Source of the DNA: an uncultured Fidelibacterota bacterium
GTDB lineage: Bacteria > Marinisomatota > Marinisomatia > Marinisomatales > UBA1611
DNA length: 61,519 nt
Assembly (NCBI GenBank): GCA_913043185.1
Contig: CAJWMI010000002.1
Span: forward strand, 1 to 61,519
Direction: 5' to 3'
How positions within the stretch are numbered: position 1 is the first letter of the stretch; each line of letters opens with the position of its first letter. Shown one piece after another: positions 8,654 through 16,400 of the stretch. The translations under genes were made by a program, and so were the position numbers. The notes below the pieces were generated by a model. That model ran no database searches. It was given only the letters and a program-made list of their open reading frames with translations, and was not told where the DNA came from.

Positions 8654-10805
8654 GCTAACACTGCTGGCACTGATCATCGCCTGTGGACTTCAGGCGGATC
8701 CCAGGCCCTGGTGGGAGGTGGACTACAGCCTGGACATAGACTACCCCCGTATGGGCGACTACAAGTGGGACCAAGGATCAGAGAAGATCATCCTGCGAGG
8801 GCGCGGGGTAAACAGGAAATCGTTTTACATGGTCGACCTGGCAGCGGGCGACACAACCATCTACCTGGACAGCAGCGTATTCAACCACGAGGGCGCCTAT
8901 GTGCCTGTGCTAAGGTGGAGCCTTTCCAAAGACGGCAGCATGATGCTGATCCAGTCAAAAAGAGACCGCATCTGGAGACACTCGAACACGGGAACATACT
9001 ACATCCTCGATATCGGCCAACGGTCCCTGTCCAAGGTCGGCGACAAGAATGACATGCTCAGGAACGTAAAAATTTCACCAGACAACAGGTGGATCTCGTA
9101 TATCAGAGAGGACAACAACCTGTACGCCTATAATATCAAACGCAAGAGAGAGAAAAAGCTCACCCGGACCGGGTCGGAGACGACCTTAAACGGTCACTAC
9201 GGCTGGGTCTACGAGGAAGAGCTCAGCGGGTTTGACGGCTACAGGTGGTCGCCCGACAGTAGATATATCGCCTATGTGGAAGAAGACCAGTCGCAGGTCG
9301 GCAGGTTCACGATGATCGATGAGCTGCAGCTGTATCCGGACGTGCAGGAGGTATTCTACCCGAAAGCAGGCAGCACCAACCCCAAAATCAGGATCGCGGT
9401 GATCAATGTGCAGGGCGGGGGCAAGAAGTTTGTCAAGATAGACTCGGAAGCGGACGTCTACTACCCCTGGTTTGAGTGGTACGATAATCAGGTCCTATGG
9501 ATCATGAGACTGGAGAGGCTCCAGAAAAAGTGGCAGATGATCTACGCGGACGTGGTCAGCAGCAAGACCATGGATGGGATCACAGAGACAGACAAAAACG
9601 GCTGGGTAGAGCTCCACGAGAGCAATAAGATTTTAAAAAACGGACTCTTTGTCCATATCTCCGAAAGAGACGGCTACCAGCATATCTACCTGGAGAGGCC
9701 GAACGGAAGATTTACCGTTCCCGTGACAAGCGGCCAGTGGGAGGTCAAAGAGATCGTCCACGTGGACGAGAAAAGAGAGCTCATCTATTTCACCTCAAAC
9801 AAGAGATCGGTTCTGGAGAACCACCTCTACCGGGTGCGTTTTGATGGAACCGGTATGAAGATCCTGACCCCGGAGTCCGGCGTCCACCGTGTGTCGATGC
9901 ACCCAAACGGAAAAAACTTTATTGACTCCTACTCATCGATCGACCAGCCGCCGGTGATCAAATACAGAAACAGTGACGGCTCCCTGGTCCGGGTGATAGG
10001 GGAGACAGACCTGTCAAATTTTGATCTCAACGAGATCTCCAAGCCATCGATCGTCCGCTTTGTTGCAGACGATAATCAGACCGTGTTAAACGGAATCGTT
10101 ACCCTGCCCCAGGACTACAAAAAAGGCAAAAAGTATCCGCTCCTGGTCTACGGATACGGGATGCCCGGAACCCAGATCGTCTACAACAGGTGGCAGGCCG
10201 GGTTCCAACAGTTTCTAGCCAAAGAGGGCTACGTTGTTTTTTCGATGGACTCAAGGGGCATGTCCGGAAGAGGCAGAGACTTTAAAAACCTGAGCTATGG
10301 GGACATGGCCAACTACCTGGCCAAAGACCAGGCCACCGGAGTCCGCTGGCTGATTGACCAGGGATACGTGAACGAAGAAAAAATCGGTGCATGGGGATGG
10401 AGCGGCGGAGGCTACTTCACCTGCCTCATGCTGACCAAGAATTCTGACCTCTTTAGCGTCGGCGTTGGAGTCGCACCGGTCACAGACTTCAGGCTCTATG
10501 ATACCGCATACACCGAAAGGTATATGGGACTGCCGCAGGATAATCAGTCCGGCTACGATTCGACCTCAACGATGTCCTATGTGGACAGGCTAAGAGGCAA
10601 GCTCCTGCTGATGCACGGGACCAATGACGACAATGTCCACTCCCAGAACACGACAAAGTTTGTCGAGGCATGCATCCGCGCGGACAAGCCGATCGATGTC
10701 ATGTACTACCCAACCAGGAACCACGGAATCTATGGCCACAATGCGACAAAACATGTGTACAAGAAACTCTTCGAATATTTCCGGCTTCATCTTAAAATAG
10801 GCTAA
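8643..10805 (+). CDS. Dipeptidyl peptidase IV-like serine peptidase (S9B)
   Basis: A 720-residue exported prolyl-type dipeptidase, with a signal peptide over residues 1-19. The N-terminal beta-propeller contains repeated SPD-type blades and the N-terminus-anchoring Glu motif WVYEEE (188-193), which distinguishes DPP-IV from endopeptidases of the family. The C-terminal alpha/beta-hydrolase has the nucleophile in GWSGGG (Ser587), Asp662 in HGTNDDNVH and His694 in RNHGIYGH; the spacing (75 and 32) matches DPP-IV. It likely removes X-Pro dipeptides from peptides in the periplasm for amino-acid uptake. GC-rich with AGG-dominated arginine codons. Confidence 0.93.
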   Translation: MKSRLTLLALIIACGLQADPRPWWEVDYSLDIDYPRMGDYKWDQGSEKIILRGRGVNRKSFYMVDLAAGDTTIYLDSSVFNHEGAYVPVLRWSLSKDGSMMLIQSKRDRIWRHSNTGTYYILDIGQRSLSKVGDKNDMLRNVKISPDNRWISYIREDNNLYAYNIKRKREKKLTRTGSETTLNGHYGWVYEEELSGFDGYRWSPDSRYIAYVEEDQSQVGRFTMIDELQLYPDVQEVFYPKAGSTNPKIRIAVINVQGGGKKFVKIDSEADVYYPWFEWYDNQVLWIMRLERLQKKWQMIYADVVSSKTMDGITETDKNGWVELHESNKILKNGLFVHISERDGYQHIYLERPNGRFTVPVTSGQWEVKEIVHVDEKRELIYFTSNKRSVLENHLYRVRFDGTGMKILTPESGVHRVSMHPNGKNFIDSYSSIDQPPVIKYRNSDGSLVRVIGETDLSNFDLNEISKPSIVRFVADDNQTVLNGIVTLPQDYKKGKKYPLLVYGYGMPGTQIVYNRWQAGFQQFLAKEGYVVFSMDSRGMSGRGRDFKNLSYGDMANYLAKDQATGVRWLIDQGYVNEEKIGAWGWSGGGYFTCLMLTKNSDLFSVGVGVAPVTDFRLYDTAYTERYMGLPQDNQSGYDSTSTMSYVDRLRGKLLLMHGTNDDNVHSQNTTKFVEACIRADKPIDVMYYPTRNHGIYGHNATKHVYKKLFEYFRLHLKIG

Positions 10806-10850
10806 ACAGGACTGCATAATTTTGACTCAGTTCCTATTACATAGGTAGCT

Positions 10851-12815
10851 ATGCCAACAGAAAAAGTAAAACAGATTAAGGTCCCCTCAGAGAAGCAGGT
10901 CACTCTATTAGAAAAGCTGATGGCCCACGAGCTCGAGGATGTCCAAAAGAAAGCACTGGCGATTGTCCTAAGCATTTGGAAGAAAAAAACCGTCCAGGAG
11001 ATTTCCTACATCATCCCGGAGCTGACCGAGAAACAGATCCGCTATACGATGAAGCGCTACCACGCAAACCCGACCCAGTACCTGCAGGCGATGTACGACC
11101 GCTGGTCCAAGCAGAGGATGGTACACGAGCTTAGGAGCGCACACGATAAGTGGGCCAAGAGGCACCAGTCCAAGAAAACATTTGACCTCTCTGTCAGAGG
11201 ATTTTTTAACCAATACAACAAGCCGCTCCTAGCCCAGCTGCAGAACCTGGGCAAGAACAAGCTGTTTGTCACCGTCCAGGATGCCTATGCCCACGCGGGC
11301 ATCAACCCAAACTGCCACCTGCCGGTGTCCTACGGATCGGGCGAAGAGGAGCAAAAGCGCAACTGGACCGAGACCCTGAAGATTATTGCCGCGACCTATG
11401 GCGACAGGGTTCTGGCATCAGAGTATATGAACCCGAAGGACAAGGGCGACAGAAAATTTATCCGCATCCCGGACATGATCCGCTATGCGGGCACAGACTT
11501 TCCACTCTCTCAGGCAGAGAAAACCCCGGAGCTGAGGCTCCCGCTTGCCTCGGTCATGCAGGAAGGGGTAAGCCTCTTCGGGACCAAAAACATGAGCTCC
11601 CACGAGGAATGCTGGAGGGCAGCGGTAGAGGCAGCCGGGTTTGACTATAGCGAGATCAAGCAAAAGATCGCCGCGGCCAACAGGAAGCGGTTTGTGCTGA
11701 TGTTTATCGACTACCTGGTTGAGCACGATTTTGACTTTAAGCCCGAGGACCTGACCCGGCCGAAGTACGACTACATCTCCTACTTCTACCGCGGACTCAG
11801 GACCACCTGGAGCGACTCACAGTTCAAAGAGTTTATGCACGAGGATGACTTTCTATTGGGCAGCCTGATCGAGGCCTATTACTATCACGAGAAAGAGCCA
11901 ACCGGGCACCACCAGTACTACCAGGAAAATATCGAACGGATCTTCCGCGATATATACCTGGACCAGGACCTCAGAGACGCGACCACCTTTGACGACATGC
12001 TCCAGGGCGTCTTCAGGAGATACTCCGACGGCCAAAGGATCACCCGGAAATACTTAGAAAAAGACGAGAACGAGTCACAGGTGTTAGATAAAATGACCGA
12101 GCTCGGAAGGGGCAGCTACATCGACTTTATGGAAAACCTGGGACTGCCGGTGAAAGACTTAGACTCGCTCTATCACGATGAGCTGGACGATCCCTGGAAG
12201 ATTGAGGTGATCTACGAGAGCGTACGCAGGCTGGTCACAGAGTCTCTAAACACAGGCGAGAACAGGCTACTTGGCAAATACGCCTCGACCCATGAGAAAG
12301 GCCTATACCACGCGGTATGCGCCAAATACGGCTACTGGACAGCGGGCCTCTTAAAGGTAGGAGTGGACCTGAAGCAGTTTACCAATCAGCTGAAGACAAG
12401 AGAGAGCATGCAGACCGCGTTCCACTCTTTCTTTCACGGGATGCTGAAAAAATATGAGTTTACAGAATTAAAAAACCCTAAAAGAGTGACCAAAGAGGGG
12501 CAGTTCACCTGCAGGAAAGAGGTCAAGAGCACCGTCCCCGAGTTCTACTTCTGGGACAAGATCATCGAGACCAGGCTCGGCCACCACGATGATGAGCCCA
12601 AAGAGAACATCGAAAAGCTCAAGGCCCACACGGGCATGATCATCATCGTCACCCCGGACGGGGACAAGGCCCTGACCTCCGGCGAGACCGGGGTCTTGAG
12701 GATACCCTTTCACCAGTTTGTCAAAGAGTCTAAGACCCTGCTAGGGGTAAAGCTGAGACACACTGAGGTCCAGAGCCTGTCAAACAAGCTCAAGAGAAAG
12801 CTTTTCTGGAACTAA
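10851..12815 (+). CDS. Unrecognised 654-aa protein with N-terminal HTH and repeated helical units
   Basis: I recognise no full-length family. Residues about 30-75 look like a helix-turn-helix (EISYIIPELTEKQIRYTMKRY). The body contains several units with an aromatic-A-x-x-x-x-G pattern: DAYAHAGIN (about 145), CWRAAVEAAGFDY (about 258), HAVCAKYGYWTAGLLKVGVD (about 497). These recall the small helical repeats found with homing endonucleases (HARE type). The C-terminal 110 residues (FYFWDKIIETRLGHH, then TGMIIIVTPDGDK) form a distinct alpha/beta region that could be nuclease-like, but I see no complete catalytic motif. No signal peptide or membrane segment. It stands alone between two peptidase genes. 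A DNA-binding role is inference. Confidence 0.75.
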   Translation: MPTEKVKQIKVPSEKQVTLLEKLMAHELEDVQKKALAIVLSIWKKKTVQEISYIIPELTEKQIRYTMKRYHANPTQYLQAMYDRWSKQRMVHELRSAHDKWAKRHQSKKTFDLSVRGFFNQYNKPLLAQLQNLGKNKLFVTVQDAYAHAGINPNCHLPVSYGSGEEEQKRNWTETLKIIAATYGDRVLASEYMNPKDKGDRKFIRIPDMIRYAGTDFPLSQAEKTPELRLPLASVMQEGVSLFGTKNMSSHEECWRAAVEAAGFDYSEIKQKIAAANRKRFVLMFIDYLVEHDFDFKPEDLTRPKYDYISYFYRGLRTTWSDSQFKEFMHEDDFLLGSLIEAYYYHEKEPTGHHQYYQENIERIFRDIYLDQDLRDATTFDDMLQGVFRRYSDGQRITRKYLEKDENESQVLDKMTELGRGSYIDFMENLGLPVKDLDSLYHDELDDPWKIEVIYESVRRLVTESLNTGENRLLGKYASTHEKGLYHAVCAKYGYWTAGLLKVGVDLKQFTNQLKTRESMQTAFHSFFHGMLKKYEFTELKNPKRVTKEGQFTCRKEVKSTVPEFYFWDKIIETRLGHHDDEPKENIEKLKAHTGMIIIVTPDGDKALTSGETGVLRIPFHQFVKESKTLLGVKLRHTEVQSLSNKLKRKLFWN

Positions 12816-12839
12816 ATTTTTATTCATTATAAAACATTC

Positions 12840-12878
12840 GCAGAAAAATATGGTAAACAGACCATAGAAAATATCTGC
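12840..12878. repeat. Interrupted hairpin between genes
   Basis: Outer arms GCAGA/TCTGC (12840-12844 and 12874-12878) and inner arms TATGGT/ACCATA (12849-12854 and 12861-12866) enclose a 6-base loop. There is no T-tract, so it is not an obvious intrinsic terminator. It lies in the 97-base gap between the 654-aa gene and the DUF885 gene and could act as an mRNA end or processing site. Confidence 0.4.
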
Positions 12879-12912
12879 CTCTGAATTCGCCGGTAGATCT
12901 TTTGGAGAAGTA

Positions 12913-14724
12913 GTGTATACAAATAAAAATCATATTATCATTGTCATTGGCCTGGTCGCTAGCGTATTGTTCATCTCCTGCGGCAACAGCATAAAAACTT
13001 CATCCGAGTCTGAAAGAGTAAACACGTATTTTGATAAAATGTTTGACCAGTATCTAGACAGACATCCGCAGTATCAGGCCTACCTGGGGATCAAAAAAGA
13101 CTATGACAGTTGGGACGATATATCACCGGCCGCAGAAACAGTTGAGCTTAAAAAGGCTAAAGCTTCCCTCCAATGGCTAGAAGACTCTGTCGACACAAGG
13201 CTATTGGACGATCAGACCCTTTTAAGCTTCAGGCTCTACAAGAAAAAGCTGGAGGATCAGATAGATGGCCACAGATACAGGCTCTACAACTATCCTGTCA
13301 ATCAGATGAACGGTAAGCAGTCAGGTGTTCCCGCTTTTTTGATTAACATGCACAAGATCACCTCCAAAAAGGATGCCCTGGACTATATAGCAAGATTAAA
13401 CGGCATCAGGAATCTGTTCGATCAGCTTATTAAAAATATCCTAGAAAGAGAGTCCGCCGGGATCGTTGCACCGAACTATATATTTGACCATGTCCTGAAT
13501 GACTCAGAGAATGTGATCACTGGTTTTCCACTTGCCGGAAGAGACAGCTGCGCTCTTTTCCTGGACTTCCACGATAAGATAATGAAGCTGGAGATATCAT
13601 CATCAGAAAAAGATGAACTGCTTGCCCAAAGCAAACAGGCGATCCTGGCGAATGTAAAGCCAGCCTATGAGAGGCTCATTGACCTGGTCAAGAGCCTCAT
13701 GAGTGCCCACGATGAGGAAGACGGCGTATGGAGACTGGAACATGGAGGCGCCTTTTATGAAAACGCTCTTAGAAGAACAACAACAACGAATATGACAGCC
13801 GAAGAGATCCACCAGCTCGGCCTGAAAGAGGTTAAACGAATACATAAAGAGATGAACCTAATTAAAAATAATGTTGGATTTAAGGGTTCTCTTCAAGAGT
13901 TCTTTGCGGAACTTAAAGAAAATAATATTTACTACTATCCCCAGACTGAAAAAGGGAAAAAAGATTATATCACTGAGGCAGAAAAGATCATCGAAAGATT
14001 CAAACTCAGGCTGGATGAGCTTTTTATTACCAAGCCGAAAGCGGATATGAATGTGAAATCGGTTGAGGCCTTCAGGGAGAGATCTGCTGGCAAGGCCTTC
14101 TACCAGAGACCGGCACCGGACGGGTCCAGGCCTGGCACCTACTACGCAAATACCTATAAAATGAGAATGATGCCGAAGTACCAGATGGAGGCCTTAGCCT
14201 ACCACGAGGGCATACCCGGACACCATATGCAGATCTCGATCGCCCAGGAGCTGAAGGGGCTGCCTAAATTTAGAAAATACGGAGGCTACACCGCCTACAC
14301 AGAGGGCTGGGGGCTCTACTCAGAGTATCTCCCGAAAGAGCTTGGCTTTTACTCTGACCCGTACTCAGACTTTGGCAGACTGGCGATGGAACTGTGGCGC
14401 TCGTGCAGGCTCGTGGTTGACACCGGGATCCACGCAAAAAAATGGACCCGGGAGAGGAGCATTGACTACTACATGGAAAACACACCAAATGATGAGCTGG
14501 ACTGCGTTAAAATGGTAGAAAGGCACGTGGTCTACCCCTCACAGGCGACCGCATACAAGATAGGAATGAATAAGATCATTGACCTGAAGAATAAGGCGCA
14601 GGATAAACTCGGACAGAGGTTTGATATTCGGGACTTTCATGAGACGATTCTATCCAAAGGTGCCGTTCCCCTAAATATTTTAGAGCAGCATGTAGATGAA
14701 ATGATAAAAGAGAAACTTAATTAA
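12913..14724 (+). CDS. DUF885 family lipoprotein, probable metallo-carboxypeptidase
   Basis: A 603-residue protein starting at GTG 12913 behind a good ribosome-binding site (GGAG at 12904-12907). The N-terminus is a lipoprotein signal ending LFISCG, so it is anchored in the envelope. The C-terminal half carries the DUF885 hallmark HEGIPGHHMQ (about 435), an HExxxxHH-type zinc motif, followed by YTEGWGLYSEYL with the expected third-ligand Glu region. DUF885 proteins are mostly uncharacterised; some relatives act as peptidases. With the DPP-IV-like gene nearby, a role in periplasmic peptide breakdown is reasonable inference. GC content is lower than in the flanking genes. Confidence 0.85.
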   Translation: MYTNKNHIIIVIGLVASVLFISCGNSIKTSSESERVNTYFDKMFDQYLDRHPQYQAYLGIKKDYDSWDDISPAAETVELKKAKASLQWLEDSVDTRLLDDQTLLSFRLYKKKLEDQIDGHRYRLYNYPVNQMNGKQSGVPAFLINMHKITSKKDALDYIARLNGIRNLFDQLIKNILERESAGIVAPNYIFDHVLNDSENVITGFPLAGRDSCALFLDFHDKIMKLEISSSEKDELLAQSKQAILANVKPAYERLIDLVKSLMSAHDEEDGVWRLEHGGAFYENALRRTTTTNMTAEEIHQLGLKEVKRIHKEMNLIKNNVGFKGSLQEFFAELKENNIYYYPQTEKGKKDYITEAEKIIERFKLRLDELFITKPKADMNVKSVEAFRERSAGKAFYQRPAPDGSRPGTYYANTYKMRMMPKYQMEALAYHEGIPGHHMQISIAQELKGLPKFRKYGGYTAYTEGWGLYSEYLPKELGFYSDPYSDFGRLAMELWRSCRLVVDTGIHAKKWTRERSIDYYMENTPNDELDCVKMVERHVVYPSQATAYKIGMNKIIDLKNKAQDKLGQRFDIRDFHETILSKGAVPLNILEQHVDEMIKEKLN

Positions 14725-14758
14725 GGTTTAATTGAATTAAGACTTATATATTCGGCCA

Positions 14759-14941
14759 ATGAAAATTACTTTAATACTAACGGCTATTGGTAGCCTCGCG
14801 GGATTTGCTTATGCATCTTTTGCCGGCTGCGACCCGTCTGCATGTTTTGCCTCGTCTTCAGCTGGTACATCCACTGTTGTCGGAGCATTTGCGGGCCTGG
14901 TTGTGGCGCTGCCAGTAAATTTAAGTCTTAAAAAGAAATAA
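14759..14941 (+). CDS. Small DUF6132-like membrane protein
   Basis: A 60-residue protein with two hydrophobic segments (about 3-20 and 36-55) separated by a Cys-containing turn: AGCDPSACFASSS. DUF6132-type proteins have the same layout, a Gly/Ala-rich first helix, a GC-x-x-x-x-C hairpin, then a glycine-rich second helix, and are often encoded near sulfur- or redox-related genes. The lysine tail (LKKK) suggests a cytoplasmic C-terminus. It begins 34 bases after the DUF885 stop. Function unknown; the two cysteines may be redox active. Confidence 0.6.
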   Translation: MKITLILTAIGSLAGFAYASFAGCDPSACFASSSAGTSTVVGAFAGLVVALPVNLSLKKK

Positions 14942-14990
14942 TTAATTTCCCATTTCTGTCAGGGAGTGGGTTATTTAAATCGTTTTAAGA

Positions 14991-15071
14991 TCATCAGGAG
15001 CGGTCTCTAGCTAGAGACCCGCCAACCGAGCCCCAAGGCCGCGGTGGCTAGTTCCGGCAAAAGGAAGATGA
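14991..15071 (+). ncRNA. Structured RNA resembling the SAM-I (S-box) riboswitch fold
   Basis: This is part of a 314-base gap (14942-15255) between genes. I can fold four helices by eye. P1 is TCATC/GATGA (14991-14995, 15067-15071). P2 is a long hairpin around GGTCTCT-AGCT-AGAGACC (15000-15022). P3 is ACCG-A-GCC/GGC-CG-CGGT (15025-15045, loop CCAA). P4 is TTCC/GGAA (15052-15055, 15063-15066). The order and joining segments resemble S-box RNAs: GCCAACC before P3, GGTGGCTAGTTCC between P3 and P4, and P4 abutting P1. P2 lacks the usual kink-turn and pseudoknot loop, so it would be a variant. A terminator follows 20 bases later. No methionine/SAM gene lies downstream. Confidence 0.45.
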
Positions 15072-15091
15072 GCCTAAAATGGAAAAAGATC

Positions 15092-15115
15092 AACCGCCTG
15101 AGATGGCGGTTTTTT
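15092..15115 (+). terminator. Rho-independent terminator after the structured RNA
   Basis: A perfect 7-bp stem AACCGCC/GGCGGTT (15092-15098, 15105-15111) with a 6-base loop is followed by a T-tract through 15115. The 5' arm contains ACCGC, which could alternatively pair with GCGGT (15041-15045) in the upstream RNA; this is compatible with attenuation control but not proof of it. Confidence 0.85.
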
Positions 15116-15255
15116 CGTTTATAGAACCCAAATTAAAATTTGCAATTAGTGTACCTGTGATCCTAACATCGGCTGTCGATAATTAAGTTTGTCGATCGGT
15201 TAGCCAATCTCGTTTTCATCATCAGTGTAGAACTGCGTTCACGCAGAGAAAGGAT

Positions 15256-15750
15256 ATGAATATGAGTACACCAAAATCCTCAATCCAAAACAAAAAACCT
15301 GGTCTCGGCGGCAGGCTGACGATCAAGCAGCGGCGATTTGTTGATGCCTACATCCGAAACGGCGGAAACGGCACCGGTGCCGTGTTCGATGCCGGCTACG
15401 ACACGGTCAGCGAAAGATCGGCCCAGGTGATCGCCTCCGAGAACCTGAAAAAGCCTGTGATCATGCTGGCGCTGGAGGAGGCAGGATACCAGGACTGCGG
15501 CCTGATAGACACCGAGAGGATCGAAAAGGTGCGCTCTTTCAGTGGAAAGGTCCAGGGGATCGGCACCAGAGAAGATAGGGCAGCCTTTTTGACCAGTGTC
15601 TATGAGAACGAGTCGCACCCGATCGGGGCCAGGCTCAAGGCGGCGGAGCTGGTCTGTAAGATGTACGGCGACTTTCTAGAGAAGGTGGTGATCCAGGAGA
15701 AACCGGTAGAGAGGCCTGTCATTTACTTTAATCTTGGGGATGATGAATAG
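15256..15750 (+). CDS. Phage terminase small subunit-like protein (lone)
   Basis: The 164-residue protein matches the terminase_2 small subunit pattern: LTIKQRRFVDAYIRNGGNGT near residues 21-40, then AVFDAGYDT and an HTH-like region, with a helical C-terminal part. In phages the small subunit recognises packaging sites for the large ATPase/nuclease subunit. No large terminase, portal or capsid gene is in the window. The ribosome-binding site (AAGGA, 15250-15254) follows directly after a perfect small hairpin CTGCG-TTCA-CGCAG (15233-15246). It lies between the structured RNA and tRNA-Ala, a common integration target. It may be a prophage remnant or a domesticated DNA-binding protein. Confidence 0.7.
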   Translation: MNMSTPKSSIQNKKPGLGGRLTIKQRRFVDAYIRNGGNGTGAVFDAGYDTVSERSAQVIASENLKKPVIMLALEEAGYQDCGLIDTERIEKVRSFSGKVQGIGTREDRAAFLTSVYENESHPIGARLKAAELVCKMYGDFLEKVVIQEKPVERPVIYFNLGDDE

Positions 15751-15831
15751 ATACACGCTCGGTTGTTTTTATCTAGAAATGGCACGTAAGTTCTTAGCAG
15801 ATATCCACACGTATTTAGGATATAGTTTCAC

Positions 15832-15904
15832 GGGGCCGTAGCTCAGCTGGGAGAGCGCCTGGATGGCATCCAGGAGGCCGTCGGTTCGAACCCGTCCGGC
15901 TCCA
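15832..15904 (+). tRNA. tRNA-Ala (anticodon GGC)
   Basis: A 73-base cloverleaf. The acceptor stem GGGGCCG/CGGCTCC contains the G3-U70 pair that is the alanine identity element. The D-arm is GCTCAGCTGGGAGAGC. The anticodon stem CCTGG/CCAGG holds loop ATGGCAT with anticodon GGC. The T-arm is GTCGG-TTCGAAC-CCGTC, with one T-T mismatch. CCA is not encoded (A then CAG). Confidence 0.95.
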
Positions 15905-15937
15905 CAGTTTTTTTCTGAAACCAGAGAGGAGTATGCC

Positions 15938-16336
15938 ATGGACATGTTTATCAAAGTCGTCAGAGACAACTACGCCAATTTTGAGGGCCGGGCCAGGAGA
16001 AATGAGTTCTGGATGTTTGTCCTGATTGCGTCGGTCATTAGCCTTGGCACGTTTGTGGTCGATGGTCTCCTCTTTCCGGGAAAATTATTGATTACGAACC
16101 TGTTCTCGCTGGCGATATTAGTGCCCAATGTCGCCGTCAGCATCAGGAGGCTGCACGATACAGGCAAAAGCGGCTGGTGGCTGCTTCTTATTGTTGCATT
16201 TCCTTTTGGGCTCATAGCACTGATCGTTTTACTTGCGCTGGACAGCAACATCGGCGACAACGACTACGGCCCCTCAGACAAGTACCCGCATGCCAACGAC
16301 AGCGAGGATGACTTTATGCTAGGCGAAGAGGAATAG
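15938..16336 (+). CDS. DUF805 family inner-membrane protein
   Basis: The start is the ATG at 15938, behind GAGAGGA (15924-15930). The frame is open upstream, but only through the tRNA. The 132-residue product has the DUF805 signature: an N-terminal amphipathic part with N-x-x-GRARRNEFW (about 15-25), three to four hydrophobic helices, and the mid-protein motif VSIRRLHDTGKSGWW (about 67-81). The acidic tail carries GDNDYGP. DUF805 proteins (E. coli YhaH-like) are inner-membrane proteins of unknown function. The gene starts 33 bases after the tRNA and ends before a strong terminator. Confidence 0.88.
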   Translation: MDMFIKVVRDNYANFEGRARRNEFWMFVLIASVISLGTFVVDGLLFPGKLLITNLFSLAILVPNVAVSIRRLHDTGKSGWWLLLIVAFPFGLIALIVLLALDSNIGDNDYGPSDKYPHANDSEDDFMLGEEE

Positions 16337-16353
16337 GATAGCCAGCTAGATCT

Positions 16354-16382
16354 AAAAAAACCCTGCCGTGCGGGGTTTTTTT
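16354..16382 (+). terminator. Rho-independent terminator after DUF805 gene
   Basis: The stem CCCTGC/GCGGGG (16361-16366, 16370-16375) with a 3-base loop is flanked by a 7-base A run and a 7-base T run that extend the pairing, making it potentially bidirectional. It ends the tRNA-Ala/DUF805 unit and shows that the following TonB-receptor gene must start downstream of it. Confidence 0.85.
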
Positions 16383-16400
16383 ATAGAATCAAGAGGCCAG

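Noticed and set aside
15098..15106. CTGAGAT-like element resembling the TPP riboswitch core
   Set aside because: It is simply the loop and stem of the terminator hairpin; the other TPP-riboswitch elements are absent.
15863..15937. N-terminal extension of the DUF805 gene
   Set aside because: The open frame runs through tRNA-Ala; a well-spaced ribosome-binding site precedes ATG 15938, and the family starts there.
16368..16400. GTG start for the TonB receptor inside the terminator
   Set aside because: It lies in the hairpin; ATG 16401 gives a proper signal peptide.
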